64,000 nt of DNA from Pseudevernia furfuracea (lineage: Eukaryota > Ascomycota > Lecanoromycetes > Lecanorales > Parmeliaceae): the NCBI GenBank assembly GCA_022315425.1, contig JAIUPT010000017.1:682001-746000 (forward strand). The letters run 5' to 3'. The translations under genes and the position numbers were made by a program. Under the pieces are notes generated by a model. The model saw only the letters and a program-made list of their open reading frames with translations, was not told where the DNA came from and did no database searches. Shown here in pieces: positions 47,482-58,474 of this stretch (positions are counted from its first letter, which is position 1; each line of letters starts with the position of its first letter).

Positions 47482-49288
47482 TACGCTACGCAATAAGACG
47501 AGATAAGACGAGATTTTAAGTATCGCATTTCGCTTCGACGCTAAGACGAGATTTAATTAAGATAAGACGAAGTAAAACGATTTATTTTTATCGAGAAAAC
47601 GAGATTACTTCGATATCTCGTTAAATTTATTAATTAAATTAATTCGAAATTATTATTTTTATAAGGACTCTTTAAATATTAATTCGCATGTCTTCTTATT
47701 TATCGTCTTTTTATATATATATATCGTCTTTTGTTATATCTATATCTCTCTCTATTTCAAAGAAGATTTATCGAACTAAGCTATCTTATCAACTCTCTAG
47801 AAAGCAAGCTCTTAAAATGAGTCGATCGTAGAGTTATTTTGATGAGGAAGTAGCTGAATAAAAGAACTAAAAGACGAAGTAGAGATAGTCGTTCTTTTGA
47901 AGAAGCATTTGAAGAATTATTTAAATATGACTTAGAGTAGCTGAAGTCTCTTCTATATAAAAAGCACTTGTAGACGAAATTTACGTGCTGCGCAGCGCAA
48001 ATACTTAAAGAGGCTTTGATATCAATAAGCTGATCAACACATTGCAAACAGTAGTATATATATGTATATATATATGTAGAGAAGGAAAAACGATAGAGCG
48101 ATCGTTATATGCGACTCTTCTGCTTTGTCTTCATTATTATCTTTTAATCTTTCAAAAATTGAGCAGAACCTCGATTTCGAAAGACAAATAAAATTTTTTT
48201 GATGTGAAACGAAACATCGACTGCACTCTCTGCACATAGCGATCTAGACGACTGAACTATGTCAGAAACACGTCATTTTGATCGACTGACTGATAGATCT
48301 TGACGCGCGAGACTTGTTCAGAAGGATGTGATGTGATGAGATTTTGTTCGATACTCGCAACTCAGTTCACTCTTGTTAGTCTATGCTGTCGAGGTATCTA
48401 AAGAAGGAGGATAATGAGAACGAAGAGAATAAGAAGAACGAGAAGAATAAGAAGAACGAGAAGAATAAGAAGAACGAGAAGAAAGATGAGATAGATATAT
48501 AATGAAGAGTTGATAGTTAATCGAGAGTTGCTGACGATGAGGTGAAAGAACGTCTAGACTCAAAAGACTCAAAAGACTTAAAAGACTCAAAAGACTCAAA
48601 AGACTTAAAAGACTCAAAAGACTCAAAAAACACTATGTTCGAGAATTAGCCGAATCAGATGCTGATTCTTCAGGTTCATGACGATAGAAAGAAAGATGTT
48701 TTTTCTTTGATAGATTTGATGAAAAAAATTGTGACGCATTGCGACGCCTTGCGGGGGGAGAGGATTCACTGAGACCCTTAAAGTTTTTATGAGACTTCGT
48801 GTCAAGTCTCTGATTTGCGGGCAAATTTGTCAGGCCGAATTAGTGCTGAAAGATATACTTATATTACTAGCCTATATCTATCTAGCTGAGAGAGAGGTGT
48901 ACATGTAACAAAAGAGGGTGTACATGTAGCAATTAAATTAAGGCGATGTACACGAAATTATTATTTTTATAAGGACTCTTTAAATATTAATTCGCGTGTC
49001 TTTTTAATTATCTTTTTAAGTAACTATACGTCGTATTTTAATTTTAATTAAGATATTATATTCTTCGCTCTATTTTATTTTAATCTTAATACGTAATATT
49101 AAAATTTTAAAAAGATCGCTTAGAGATATTTAAAATTTATTAAGATAATAAGATAATCTTAAATAAATCGACGCTAAGACGAGATAAGATAAGATTTTTA
49201 AAAAATTCGAAAACTCGTCTCGATATCTTATCTCGAACTCGACTCAACGCGAAACCTCGTCGAGACGTTTCGTCTCGTTGCGTAGCGT
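47482..49288 (+). mobile_element. TA-flanked MITE split by a 1.26-kb insert with 48-bp direct repeats
   Basis: Starts TACGCTACGCAATAAGACG at 47,482 and ends CGTTGCGTAGCGTA at 49,288. The two halves, 47,482-47,692 and 48,953-49,288, share 48 bp (one mismatch) at the break. Removing one copy and the insert leaves 499 bp, the length of the intact MITE at 56,375. The insert is less RIP-mutated than the MITE. Confidence 0.8.
47693..48952. mobile_element. Unidentified insert in the MITE
   Basis: 1,260 bp of higher GC. It contains the Cys-motif block shared with 38,420-38,600 (here at 48,190-48,345), tandem GAATAAGAAGAACGAGAA units (48,425-48,485), AAAAGACTC units (48,556-48,628), and near the end GTGTACATGTA repeats (48,896-48,940). 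Leu/Ser-only frames here are repeat translations. No recognised transposon gene. Confidence 0.5.
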
Positions 49289-49792
49289 AATTATAATAAG
49301 TATCTTTTTAATAGAGAAGCAATGAAGAGACTAGATCTAGTCGATATTAGCTTAAGGTATCGTGTATACTTAAGTCTTCGCTCTCTTCGAGCATTTTTAA
49401 AATTAATTAATCATCATATTATTATTCTAAATTTATTATTTTCATATCTTGCTTTCTTATTCTTAAAAAAAACGTTATATTCGCTCTTCGTTAGATCGAT
49501 ATCTCTTTAATCTCTCTTTTCGATATTATAATACTTAATAAAACTATCTTTCTAAACTAAGTGAATTATAAGTATAAAAAGAATATATTAAAACGTTATC
49601 TAAAGTATAGAAGAGTCGATACTATCACTTAATATATTATAATTATAAAGAATTTCGAATAAAAGAATAATAATAAGAGATATTCTAAAAAAGAGATATC
49701 TTTTCTCTAAAATTAATACTACGTTTTAGTCTATAATAGAATTTAATTTATCTCGTTAACGAGTTATAAATTACTTATTTCGAAGTCGATTT
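49289..49792. repeat. RIP-mutated AT-rich DNA
   Basis: Contains an unsupported 62-codon frame at 49,322-49,510. No recognised element. Confidence 0.4.
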
Positions 49793-50181
49793 ATTAGACT
49801 AACTTATATAATATAAGTATATAGAATAGACTAGAATTCTTAAGAAAAGAAAAATAAGAAACTCGAAAATATAACTCTCTTAAGCTTCTCACGTTAAGAA
49901 TTCGCTTAATATACGTATATTAAGCGATTCGATTACGCTTAATAATTCTCGAACTTATAAGATAACTATCTTTTTAAGCTCGCTATTAATATAATCTTCT
50001 TTTTTTAAAAATTCGTTCTCGAACTTTTTTTGCTTTAAATAAGCTTATTTAAATCTTTTATATCTTAAAGAGAATATAAGAAAAAGAGTTCTTTTAAATT
50101 AACGTTATATTAATATTATAAAATTTAAAATTTAAAATACGTAGATTATAATAATTATACACTTTATTTATATAAATAATA
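49793..50181 (-). mobile_element. Third chromovirus copy: LTR and adjoining internal piece
   Basis: 49,793-50,010 is a strongly mutated LTR (TTATTAGACTAACTTATATA) with an internal deletion of about 60 bp. The next 170 bp matches the sequence inside the 3' LTR of the - copy at 39,661-39,830. Helitron B begins at 50,182. Confidence 0.75.
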
Positions 50182-50644
50182 TCAGTATATATAATATCAT
50201 AAGGTAGGGCTGAGCTAAAATATCTTAAATTTGTATATGCAGTCAATGATAAATTCTATCTGATTTCCTCCTTCGATTAGCGTCCGTATAGCGTCTTTTA
50301 GGTCTTCGGAGCGCCCTCATCAAAAAAATGAATGTCATCTTTTTGTAACTTCAGACACTCTATTCTCTTCACATATGATATCTTCAAATTTTTGTTAATT
50401 ATATAACTCAACTTGCGCATTTTAACGCTGTAAGAATTATCAAATTCGATCTATTATCGATAAAGTAAAGTAGGATTTCAATATCACTGCCCAGTCGCTT
50501 ACTCAGAGTCTTAACGAGTCTTGACATTAATTCATTATTGATTCGCCCATTTCTTCTTTTCACCATTATTCTTTTATCACTTTATTATGAACTTATTCGC
50601 CGTCGATACTCTATCTTCATATTTTATTAAGTCGTTAAGATATA

Positions 50645-51220
50645 ATGCTTCGCTTTCTACTCTATTTTAACGCTTTTACTAACGCGTTTAAACGATTTCT
50701 AAGCGAATCTAATATCGTCGACAATCGAGATAAAAGATTAGTTATCACACCTCATAACAAGCGTGAAAGATCTTTCAAAAGGCCTCGAACGAACTCGCAG
50801 CTCTCTAGTTCATCTATACTCTCTTCTCAAGTCAGCATTTCAGTCTTAGACGCGTTCTCGTCGCCCCCTTCTCAAACCTTTCAAGACGCGTTATATTCTT
50901 CTTCAGGAAATCAAGAAGTTAATAAAGAAGCACTTGATATAGACTCTATAGAAGAATCGTTAAAAGACATATCGAATAACTTCTTTGAAGATATAGAGCT
51001 TCTTGACGATCTATCACCTTTCAGTCTCTACTTGAGACCCTCTCAGTCATCAGCAAGGCTTCGACGTTATATTATACGACACTCTTATATAGAAGAACGA
51101 GAGCGTTACTATTCGAGTCTCATAAATGTCTATGAAGGCATTTGCTCAGAGTCTTCTGAATATAGACAACGATGTCTCGACAAGCATCGAAGAATAAGAG
51201 GCAGTCGATTGAGCTGCTGA
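50645..51220 (+). pseudogene. RepHel N-terminal segment (Helitron B)
   Basis: An open frame of 191 codons. A basic KRERSFKRPR stretch is followed by Ser-rich sequence and the acidic block DSIEESLKDISNNFFEDIEL also found in Helitron A, then SARLRRYIIRHSYIEERERYY. In Helitron A the zinc motif comes next; here the frame ends soon after in the deletion joint (CSESSEYRQRCLDKHRR). It may still be translated, but it lacks any catalytic domain. Confidence 0.6.
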
Positions 51221-51249
51221 TTAACTATTCGATAACTTTATTTCTGCAC

Positions 51250-51935
51250 TAATTGATGCTATCTACGATAATCTTGATTCTCATCGAACGACTGAGTTTT
51301 ACACGTTTAGAGCGATTCTTTATATTCTTAATAAGAACGTCGCTCGATTTAACAGTCAAGTTCTTATCAAGTTTTCTGAGATCAAGATCGTCTATAATAG
51401 TCGAGATGAAGTCGTTAACGAGGAAGATAGCTTTCTTCTGTCTATCGAAATAATGAATATCTTCGAACCAGTCTCGCTTTCATCGTATCACTTGAAGTTG
51501 AAAGTGAACTATATGATCATGCTGCTGAGGAATCTGAAGCCTACCTAAGGTCTATGCAATGGGACACGTCTACAAGTCAAGAGTATTGAGTCTAAGACAC
51601 TCGATTATCGTATTCTAAAAGATGAGCATAACGATAAACGACATTATATATCTCGCATCTCTCTCGCTTCACTCGATTCAAACAATCTACATACTTCATT
51701 TCGACTTGTTTAATTTTCTATTCGCCTGACCTTTAGTATAATCATTAACAAGTCGCAAGGTCAATTCTTACAGCACGTCGGCCTATGTCTACATCTCGAG
51801 ATCTTCGCTCATAACCAGCTATATGTGACCCTCAGTCGAGTCATCAGCAAGGCCGAGCTATTTATTATAATCTCAGGCGATCTATCAAGAAAGCAACCAA
51901 GTGCATCGACGAGATGTATAAGAAATAGAGTGATT
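51250..51935 (+). pseudogene. PIF1-like helicase C-terminal region (Helitron B)
   Basis: The frame reads FRAILYILNKNVARFNSQVL, then LKLKVNYMIMLLRNLKPT and GLCNGTRLQV, then FSIIINKSQGQFLQHVGLCL and NQLYVTLSRVISK. These are the conserved last blocks of Helitron helicases (KVGAPIMLLRN, GLCNGTRL, TINKSQGQ, GQLYVALSRV). Two or three stops replace Trp or Gln codons. The ATPase core is missing. Confidence 0.85.
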
Positions 51936-52218
51936 CGATAGGTTCTTCTTTCGATAGCAACTGGGTAACAGATAGCAGTAAAAACAGTCGAATGTCGTAT
52001 AATTGCAAATCAGAGTTCAGTTGAACTTAGAGTTAGAGCTTTCACTTGGTTTTGCAGCAGTAGACATAGTCAAATATTGCATAGTTAACAAATAGTCGAA
52101 TGCCGCATAGTTGGCAAATCAGAGTTCGATCTGGATTTGACTTAGGATTAGGGCATGCGTCGCAAGCAATCTGATTTTTGTCTTAGGATCATGAATTTAA
52201 TTCATGAGTCTATACTTG

Positions 52219-52640
52219 TTCTTTATATTATTATAGACGATATAAAAATTATAAACGTTGTTAATATTTATTATTAACTTAGTTTAAATTCGAGTAAAAA
52301 GATTGTTATTTTTAATATACTTAAACGCTATTTTAAGTATCTTTTATATTAGAGCTCTATTCACGTTACGTTATCTAATATACTTTTTTTATTCTCTTAT
52401 TTAATCTCTTAACGACTATATATAGATTTGCGTATTAGTTGATTATATCGAGTTAAGACGTTTTTATATCTTCTTAATTATCTTTATTACTTTATTATAA
52501 GTCGCTTATAAAATTCTCGACATTTAATTAAATAATATAAATATAGAGACGAGAAGAAAAAGATAAAGAAGAGAAAAAGAGAGAAAGAATATTACGATCG
52601 TTATTCGTTTTAGATGATTATAAAAATAACTTTACTTCTT
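52219..52640 (-). mobile_element. Third chromovirus copy, continued beyond Helitron B
   Basis: The first about 60 bp (TTATAGACGATATAAAA) match RIP-mutated sequence corresponding to 39,855-39,900 in the - copy, so Helitron B interrupts one chromovirus remnant. Farther on the match fades. Confidence 0.55.
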
Positions 52641-52645
52641 TCTTT

Positions 52646-52827
52646 TGTCAGGACCAGATCTAGAAGAATCATAGGGATATGAGTAGACGAGGATAAAGAG
52701 TCTATCGAACTATCTAGAAGGGAGGCTCTGTATATGTAGAAGACAAGGCCTCCGCCAAGGCTAGGCTAGGCTTCAATGAGTCTAGCGTCTAGCCGATGTC
52801 AAGGAAATGTAGGGTACGGTCGTAACA
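52646..52827 (-). repeat. 3' LTR of gag-only element
   Basis: 182 bp. It differs from the other LTR at 20 positions, all transitions, no indels. Confidence 0.92.
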
Positions 52828-53695
52828 CTACCTCTCTCTCGAAGAAGCGCTGGTCCCCAGTGCGATAAACAGGTATATGCTTCGAAAGAAAAGAAGAAGA
52901 AAAAAAAAACGTCATATATGCTTGGTTACTGAAAAATCATAAAAAACAAAGAACTTTTGACCCTAGCGCTCGCTTTCTCGATGACTCTAACGGTGAATTT
53001 CCGACGATGACATCTTTAACGATATCATGTCGTTAGCGTGACGTTATGCGATAATAGAGGTTTTGAAATGATCTTCATTAACGAAGAATTGAAGAAATAA
53101 TAATCAAGAAGATGTTTTACTCTGCAGCAGTCATTTGATATTCGAATTTCGAACAGAGAAGAAATTCAAAAATGAAGATCTATAATTGACTGAGGCCTTT
53201 CGAACCGCTCGAACCTTAAATCTTAATTCAATATCAAATGGGTTTTTGACGCTGACGCAGTCTTCTTCTTAAGATCAAATTCAACGAGAGCGACGACGTC
53301 ATCAACAACAAGCTTCGAGCCTTCGACTATAACGTCGTCGACAGTCATAGACTATAGCTCGAGAGGAGGCGAAGAAGATAACTGTCATATGACGTTGTTG
53401 TTAAGTAATTAGTCGCTGAGTATTCGAATTTGCTTGAGTGAAAAATAAGTCTTGACGCTTTTCTGAAATGGTCTGGAATCGCTCAAAAACATTATGTTCG
53501 AGGTTTGACCGGATCGCATGTTGATTTGAGCGCGCTAGGTCAAATTCAGTCGCTCTATCAGTCAGCGATTTTCAAAATAGATACTTGCGATTGATTCTGA
53601 CACTGTTGTCATAGATATCTCTAACATTTCAGATCGTATATTTTCTGAGTACTTAGTTCAGCGATTGACGATTTGCCGTGCTTCTAACTATAGAT

Positions 53696-54739
53696 TCAGT
53701 TTATCATAACAAGTTCGTCGTCTTCGTCCCATTGTGAAAGTTCATAAAAGTCGAGAGCAGGGTCTGGGCGTGCAATAATGACGTATTTGCCCTTCTTTGC
53801 GTAAGCCTCAGCTTTTGCTTTAGCGTATTGCTCGACAAATCTCGCTACTTTTCTCTCAGTCAGACCCTTAGCAAATTGTTAATAATGAAGTTATCTCATC
53901 ATTATGTACGTCTTTAGCTGAAGTTTTGTCTTCATTATGTAAGTGTTCAAAACATCGTCTTGATTAATAAAACGAAGCTTTAATTTTCTTACGAGGTGTC
54001 TTATAAGATCAGCTTCGAAAGCATAAAGACTAGCGAATTTCATGAAGACTCTATAAAAGTCTGAAAAAGGTTGATTGCCCTACGTCATTTTCTCGAAAGC
54101 ACGTTAATTTGTATCTTCAATAATGAATAAAGATACTTCGTATAAATCGACAAGGTGATCTAGAAGTTCGTTAACGATAGAATAAGAACGATATCGTCGT
54201 TCAATAGACACGTATTGACTTGTCTCTCCCTCGAGACGTGCAATAATGTACGCAATCTTGAATGACTCGAGAGAATAGTAATCATCATTATGATTCAGTT
54301 TGTTCAGTATTCTCATTTTCCAGTCATCAAATTGAACGTGAGTATTAATGTCGATGAAAACAGATGAATTCGATAGTCTTGAACTGAGTGTTGATCTTGA
54401 TGACTATCTAGGAGACGAGAGAGATCGTTGTCTCAGCGATCTGAAATCTCGTGATCGAGAGAGATGTGAAGGTCCCGAGATGTCAGACTACTGAGTATAA
54501 TATCGCTGATAGAGATTCTCAGCAGACAAGAATCGCTGTACTCTTAGCATTCGAAGCGAAGACGAATTTGATGATGAGAATTTGATATGTAGGTCTTCGA
54601 ATATAAGATAGAGCTAATCGCGACGATATGTAGAGAAGTTTGATCGCGAATTAGACTTAGAAGAAGAAGAAGAATTTCGACGTCGATAAGACGAAATATA
54701 TTTAATAGAGGGAAATAGCTGAGCGGAGGAAGAAGTCAT
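53696..54739 (-). pseudogene. Gag-like protein of gag-only LTR element
   Basis: From ATG at 54,739 (MTSSSAQLFPSIKYISSYRR) a single frame of about 348 codons to TGA at 53,696, with a few stops replacing Trp, Gln or Arg codons (for example at 54,104). After a Ser/Arg-rich N-terminus, the core FKIAYIIARLEGETSQYVSI, ELLDHLVDLYE, then RAFEKMT, FSDFYRVFMKFASL matches the capsid region of fungal Ty3/Gypsy gag proteins (KLRYARSRLEG..., FHEFYADFMRLA). It ends without a zinc knuckle and with an acidic tail (QWDEDDELVMIN). Confidence 0.75.
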
Positions 54740-55330
54740 TGTAGAGTTTTTGAGCTGCGAAATGTCGATTTTCTTTGTTTCCCACGCAACTTTTTTGTTT
54801 GTTAACCGTTTGACACCTCGTAAAGAATATGAATACTTTGACAAATGTTATTTGCGATGATGTTATCTTGAGAGGGTGATTTGTTGACAAATTCAGATAT
54901 GAAGTTCAGACGAGGTAGAATTTGCAGATAGAGAAGGGATATCAACATAGAGAAGATTTTCTTGCGAAGGGTACTGTAAAGACGTTCATTGATCAAATTG
55001 AGTGTCGTTAAGAATACGAATAGTTGAATATGTATTCTTTCGAGGGCCTCAAGGTTCGACGTTGATTGATTGTCTTGTTATAGACTTGTTGCGAAGAAAT
55101 TCGATAACGCGAAGCGGAGAAGAATTTCTTATAAAGATGCTGTGAAGGCGTAATGAAGGTGTAATGAAGGTTCTTTCGAATAATGTAGGTGGTTTATAAT
55201 ATAATGTTATGTCTGTATATTAGAAATACCCAGTGTATTCTTTATTAGACTCGGTCACTTGCTTCGAGTAGAAAGAAATAAGCTCGTCAATTCTCTTCGC
55301 CGAGTGACGTACGAAGGAGACTCTTTATAA

Positions 55331-55512
55331 TGTCAGAATCAGGTCTAGAAGAATCATAAAAGTATAAGTAGACGAGGATAAAGAGTCTATCGAACTATCT
55401 AGAAGGAAGGCTCTGTATATGTAGAAGACAAGACCTCCGCCAAGACTAGACTAGACTTCAATGAACCTAGCGCCTAGCCGGTGTCAAGGGGATGCAGGGT
55501 ACGGTCGTAACA
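55331..55512 (-). repeat. 5' LTR of gag-only element
   Basis: 182 bp. Partner of 52,646-52,827. Confidence 0.92.
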
Positions 55513-55517
55513 TCTTT

Positions 55518-56374
55518 TATCTTTCTCTCTATTCTTTTCTTTATTTAATTTACTTCTCTTTATTTATCTCTATTCTTAAGAACTTACGTTTGCTCGTTTT
55601 ATATATAAATAAGTCTTTTTATCGTTATTTATTATAACTCGTCGTAAAGTACTATTATATGCTTAACGATAAAATATAAACTTCTCTTATCTCTTTATCT
55701 TTACGAGAAGCTAGCTCTTAACTCGAGAATATTAATAAATATTATCGATTAACGACTCTTTACGTCGATATTTTTAACTTCTATATTATTCGTTTCGAAT
55801 ATTTATAAAGAGAGTGAGTTATCTTTAATTTAAAATTTACAGTCGTTTTTCTTAGATTCTTAATTCTTAATTTAAATATTATAATATCGTCGATATCGAT
55901 CTCTATTATATACTTAAAAGATTTTTAAACAGTCGAATTAAGAACTTCATTTATTAAGTATATAATAATTACTTTACTAAGAAAACTAGTTCGATCTAAA
56001 TCTATTAATATTAAATTAATTAATTCTATATTAAATAAAAGAGTCGATAAATTAATCTCTTAATCTTAAAGCAAATCTATAATAAAAATTAAAATATATA
56101 TATTTTTATTTTTATACACACGAGTAACGTTAAAAAAGTTTATTAATAATTTATCAACGAAAGAATATAGACTTAACGATAGCGAAATCGATAAATCTCT
56201 TTTAAATACGATCGATTTCGTGAATCTAATCGAAAGATTTTATTTATTTTTAGTTGCTCTCGATAGTAAAACGTTTATAAAATCTTAACATCGTATAATT
56301 CGATAATAATAAGACTCTTAAAAGAAATTATATAGCTTTCGAGATTTATAAAGAACTTATATAATTAATTTATT
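55518..56374. repeat. RIP-mutated AT-rich DNA
   Basis: Continuation of the DNA into which the gag-only element inserted. No coding frame and no recognised element. Confidence 0.5.
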
Positions 56375-56874
56375 TACGCTACGCAATAAGACGAGATAAG
56401 ATAAGATTTAAGATATCGTATCTCGTCTCGACGCTAAGACGAGATTTGATTAAGATAAGAGAAGATAAGACGATTTATTTTTATCGAGATAACGAGATTA
56501 TCTCGATATCTTATTAAGTCTATTAATTAAATTAATCGAGATCGTTATTCTTATAACGATCTCTTAAATATTAATTCGTATATTCTTTTAATTATCTTTT
56601 TAAGCAATTATACGTTATATTTTAATTTTAATTAAAATATTATATTCTTCGTTTTATATTACTTTACTTCGATACGTAATATTAAAATTTTAAAAGAATC
56701 GCTTAGAGATATTTAGAGTTTGTTAAGATAACGAAATAATTTCGAATAAATCGACGTCAAGACGAAATAAGATGAGATTTTTAAAAAAAATTCGAAAACT
56801 CGTCTCGATATCTTATTTCGAATTCGACTCAACGCGAAATCTTATCGAGATATCTCGTCTTATTGCGTAGCGTA
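56375..56874 (+). mobile_element. Intact TA-flanked MITE (500 bp)
   Basis: Ends TACGCTACGCAATAAGACG and CTTATTGCGTAGCGTA form terminal inverted repeats of at least 19 bp, with TA at both borders as in Tc1/mariner elements. No coding capacity. It is the reference for the copies at 13,737, 17,718 and 47,482. Confidence 0.85.
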
Positions 56875-58474
56875 AATCTATCGTTATATATAACTTTCAC
56901 GCGCGTCAAGATCGAAGACATTAAGAGAATCAATTTTTCACGTTTGAAAGCGCTTCATCGTCGAACTTGTTGACGTTATATAAGACTATTTTGTGAAGTT
57001 GTTATTGATAGATTAAAACGATAATTACTACTGCAGTCGAGATAGTGTATATAATACAATTTGAAATATCGAAAAGGGCTCTCGAGAAATGATATACATA
57101 CTGTATAAAAGTTGCTTCTTTGGGTACGACGTGTTTGTCAGCGGAGGAGGAACGATAATACTAGAGCACGTCCTTTACCGTAGAGACCCTTTTCAAAGAG
57201 CTGGTCTATCGCGTGTTGAAAGTGCGGCTTTTGAATTGATCATATTCCATACCGCTCTGTGCGTCTGAAGGGAACATGTTGCGCATAGTATGTCGCTTTC
57301 GAGATGACGGCGGATGATAGGATCAGCGAGGATGATTTCCTCGAACACATTTCGATACTTAGGAACGGAAGAAAGTCGTCCATTGATGCTACTTATCTGG
57401 CTCGGGGAAGCAAGCGGAATCTGAACGAGTTCAACCTACTTACTCAAGCACCAACTAAACCAATTAATTCCTTTATTCATTCCCGCCGTACATCTAACGA
57501 ACACAGGACAATCGTAGTAAAAATCCAGCAACTGGAAGGAGGGATTGCGAAGAAGTCACACATTCGGTTTAACATCATCTGGCGCCGGACCATCACATCT
57601 TCAAGTATTTACGACATCTCTTGACAAGGATTGAGCGAGAGTCAGTTGATGTGTGTATTTTGAAGTAAGGCAGCTGGGGTGAGTTTTGGCGCACTGGCGA
57701 CGATGAAAGCAACATTAAGGTAGATCAAGAAAGTCTTCCTTACAGTACGGACGGGACGGGGCTGGCACTACTGTAGGAAGGTTTAGCAGCGTTTTTCTTA
57801 ATTTTTTTTTCTTTTTTTTTTTTTACACAACACAACACCAGTAGCCGTAGATAATAATTGTTCTCTTTTGAAGTGGTATGGCATTTACTGGAATACGCAA
57901 AACGATTACTGACTGGGTTTGCAATCATGTTACATTAAGAAAGAATAGTCTTCTGCGCGTAAAAGTGTAGTATTTGTTTTTTTGGAAGTTTCAATTGGAG
58001 TCAAAGAAGCGTGGGAGAGACAGAGTAAGAAATATATTATTGATCTAGTGTCCGTCGCGCCCTGCAGAAAGTCCGCACAGAATCAATCAGAATCCTTCTT
58101 CTTCTTGTTTGTTTGTTTGTTTCATCTCTACTTCTTCCTATCTGTCACATCGTTATCTATCTCTGCAGATTTTCCCACGATTTTCGTCTCTCCCACAATA
58201 CATACAACAGAGCGGCACTCGTATAAGCGACGGCCTAATAGTACGGAGGAATAGGACAAGGAGCAGGATTTTTATCCGACACCGAATTCGACTTTTTGCA
58301 ACGAGCTTAGAGAGAGAGAGAGGGTACGATCCCAAAAACCCTACTGGATGAAATGAGTTACACTGATACTTCGACCTCTACACCGATCAGAAAAGATGAC
58401 GCTGAATTTACAGATGGACAAGGCAATCTCCATATATCACCCTAGGTATCTATCAGAGCTTCGCTTCAAAATCA
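56875..58474. other. Transition from RIP island to gene-bearing DNA
   Basis: Composition becomes normal at about 57,100. A long T-rich tract lies at about 57,799-57,825 and a GA repeat at 58,306-58,322. No gene beyond the weak frame listed at 57,304. The last part is the 3' flank of the W-repeat protein gene. Confidence 0.5.
57304..57624 (+). CDS. Weakly supported small ORF (106 aa)
   Basis: An ATG-started frame of 106 codons in normal-composition DNA, hydrophilic, without signal peptide or recognised domain (MTADDRISEDDFLEHISILR...). It may be an exon of a larger gene or chance. No related sequence elsewhere in the window. Confidence 0.25.
   Translation: MTADDRISEDDFLEHISILRNGRKSSIDATYLARGSKRNLNEFNLLTQAPTKPINSFIHSRRTSNEHRTIVVKIQQLEGGIAKKSHIRFNIIWRRTITSSSIYDIS

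Larger units (their letters stand above)
50182..52218 (+). mobile_element. Helitron B, internally deleted
   Basis: 2,037 bp: 5' TCAGTATATATAATATC after A, 3' hairpin TCATGAATTTAATTCATGA (52,189-52,207) then CTATACTTG and T. It encodes the RepHel N-terminal segment (50,645-51,220) and then the C-terminal third of the PIF1-like helicase (about 51,250-51,935); everything between, including the HUH nuclease and the Walker motifs, is gone. It is inserted in the third chromovirus copy, whose sequence resumes at 52,219. Subterminal repeats and telomere-like CTTAGGATTAGGG (about 52,140-52,153) match Helitron A. Confidence 0.85.
52641..55517 (-). mobile_element. Gag-only LTR retrotransposon with TSD TCTTT
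   Basis: Two 182-bp LTRs, 52,646-52,827 and 55,331-55,512, flanked by TCTTT at 52,641-52,645 and 55,513-55,517. On the - strand the LTR runs TGTTACGACCGTACCC to TCTGACA. A purine tract GAGAGAGAGGTAG sits just before the 3' LTR (52,828-52,840), which fixes the orientation. The internal 2.5 kb holds one gag-like frame and no protease, RT or integrase. A primer-binding site starting with TGG was not seen next to the 5' LTR. It must use proteins of another element. Confidence 0.92.

Noticed and set aside
48381..48626. Leu/Ser-only frame on the - strand
   Set aside because: Translation of tandem AAAAGACTC-type repeats.
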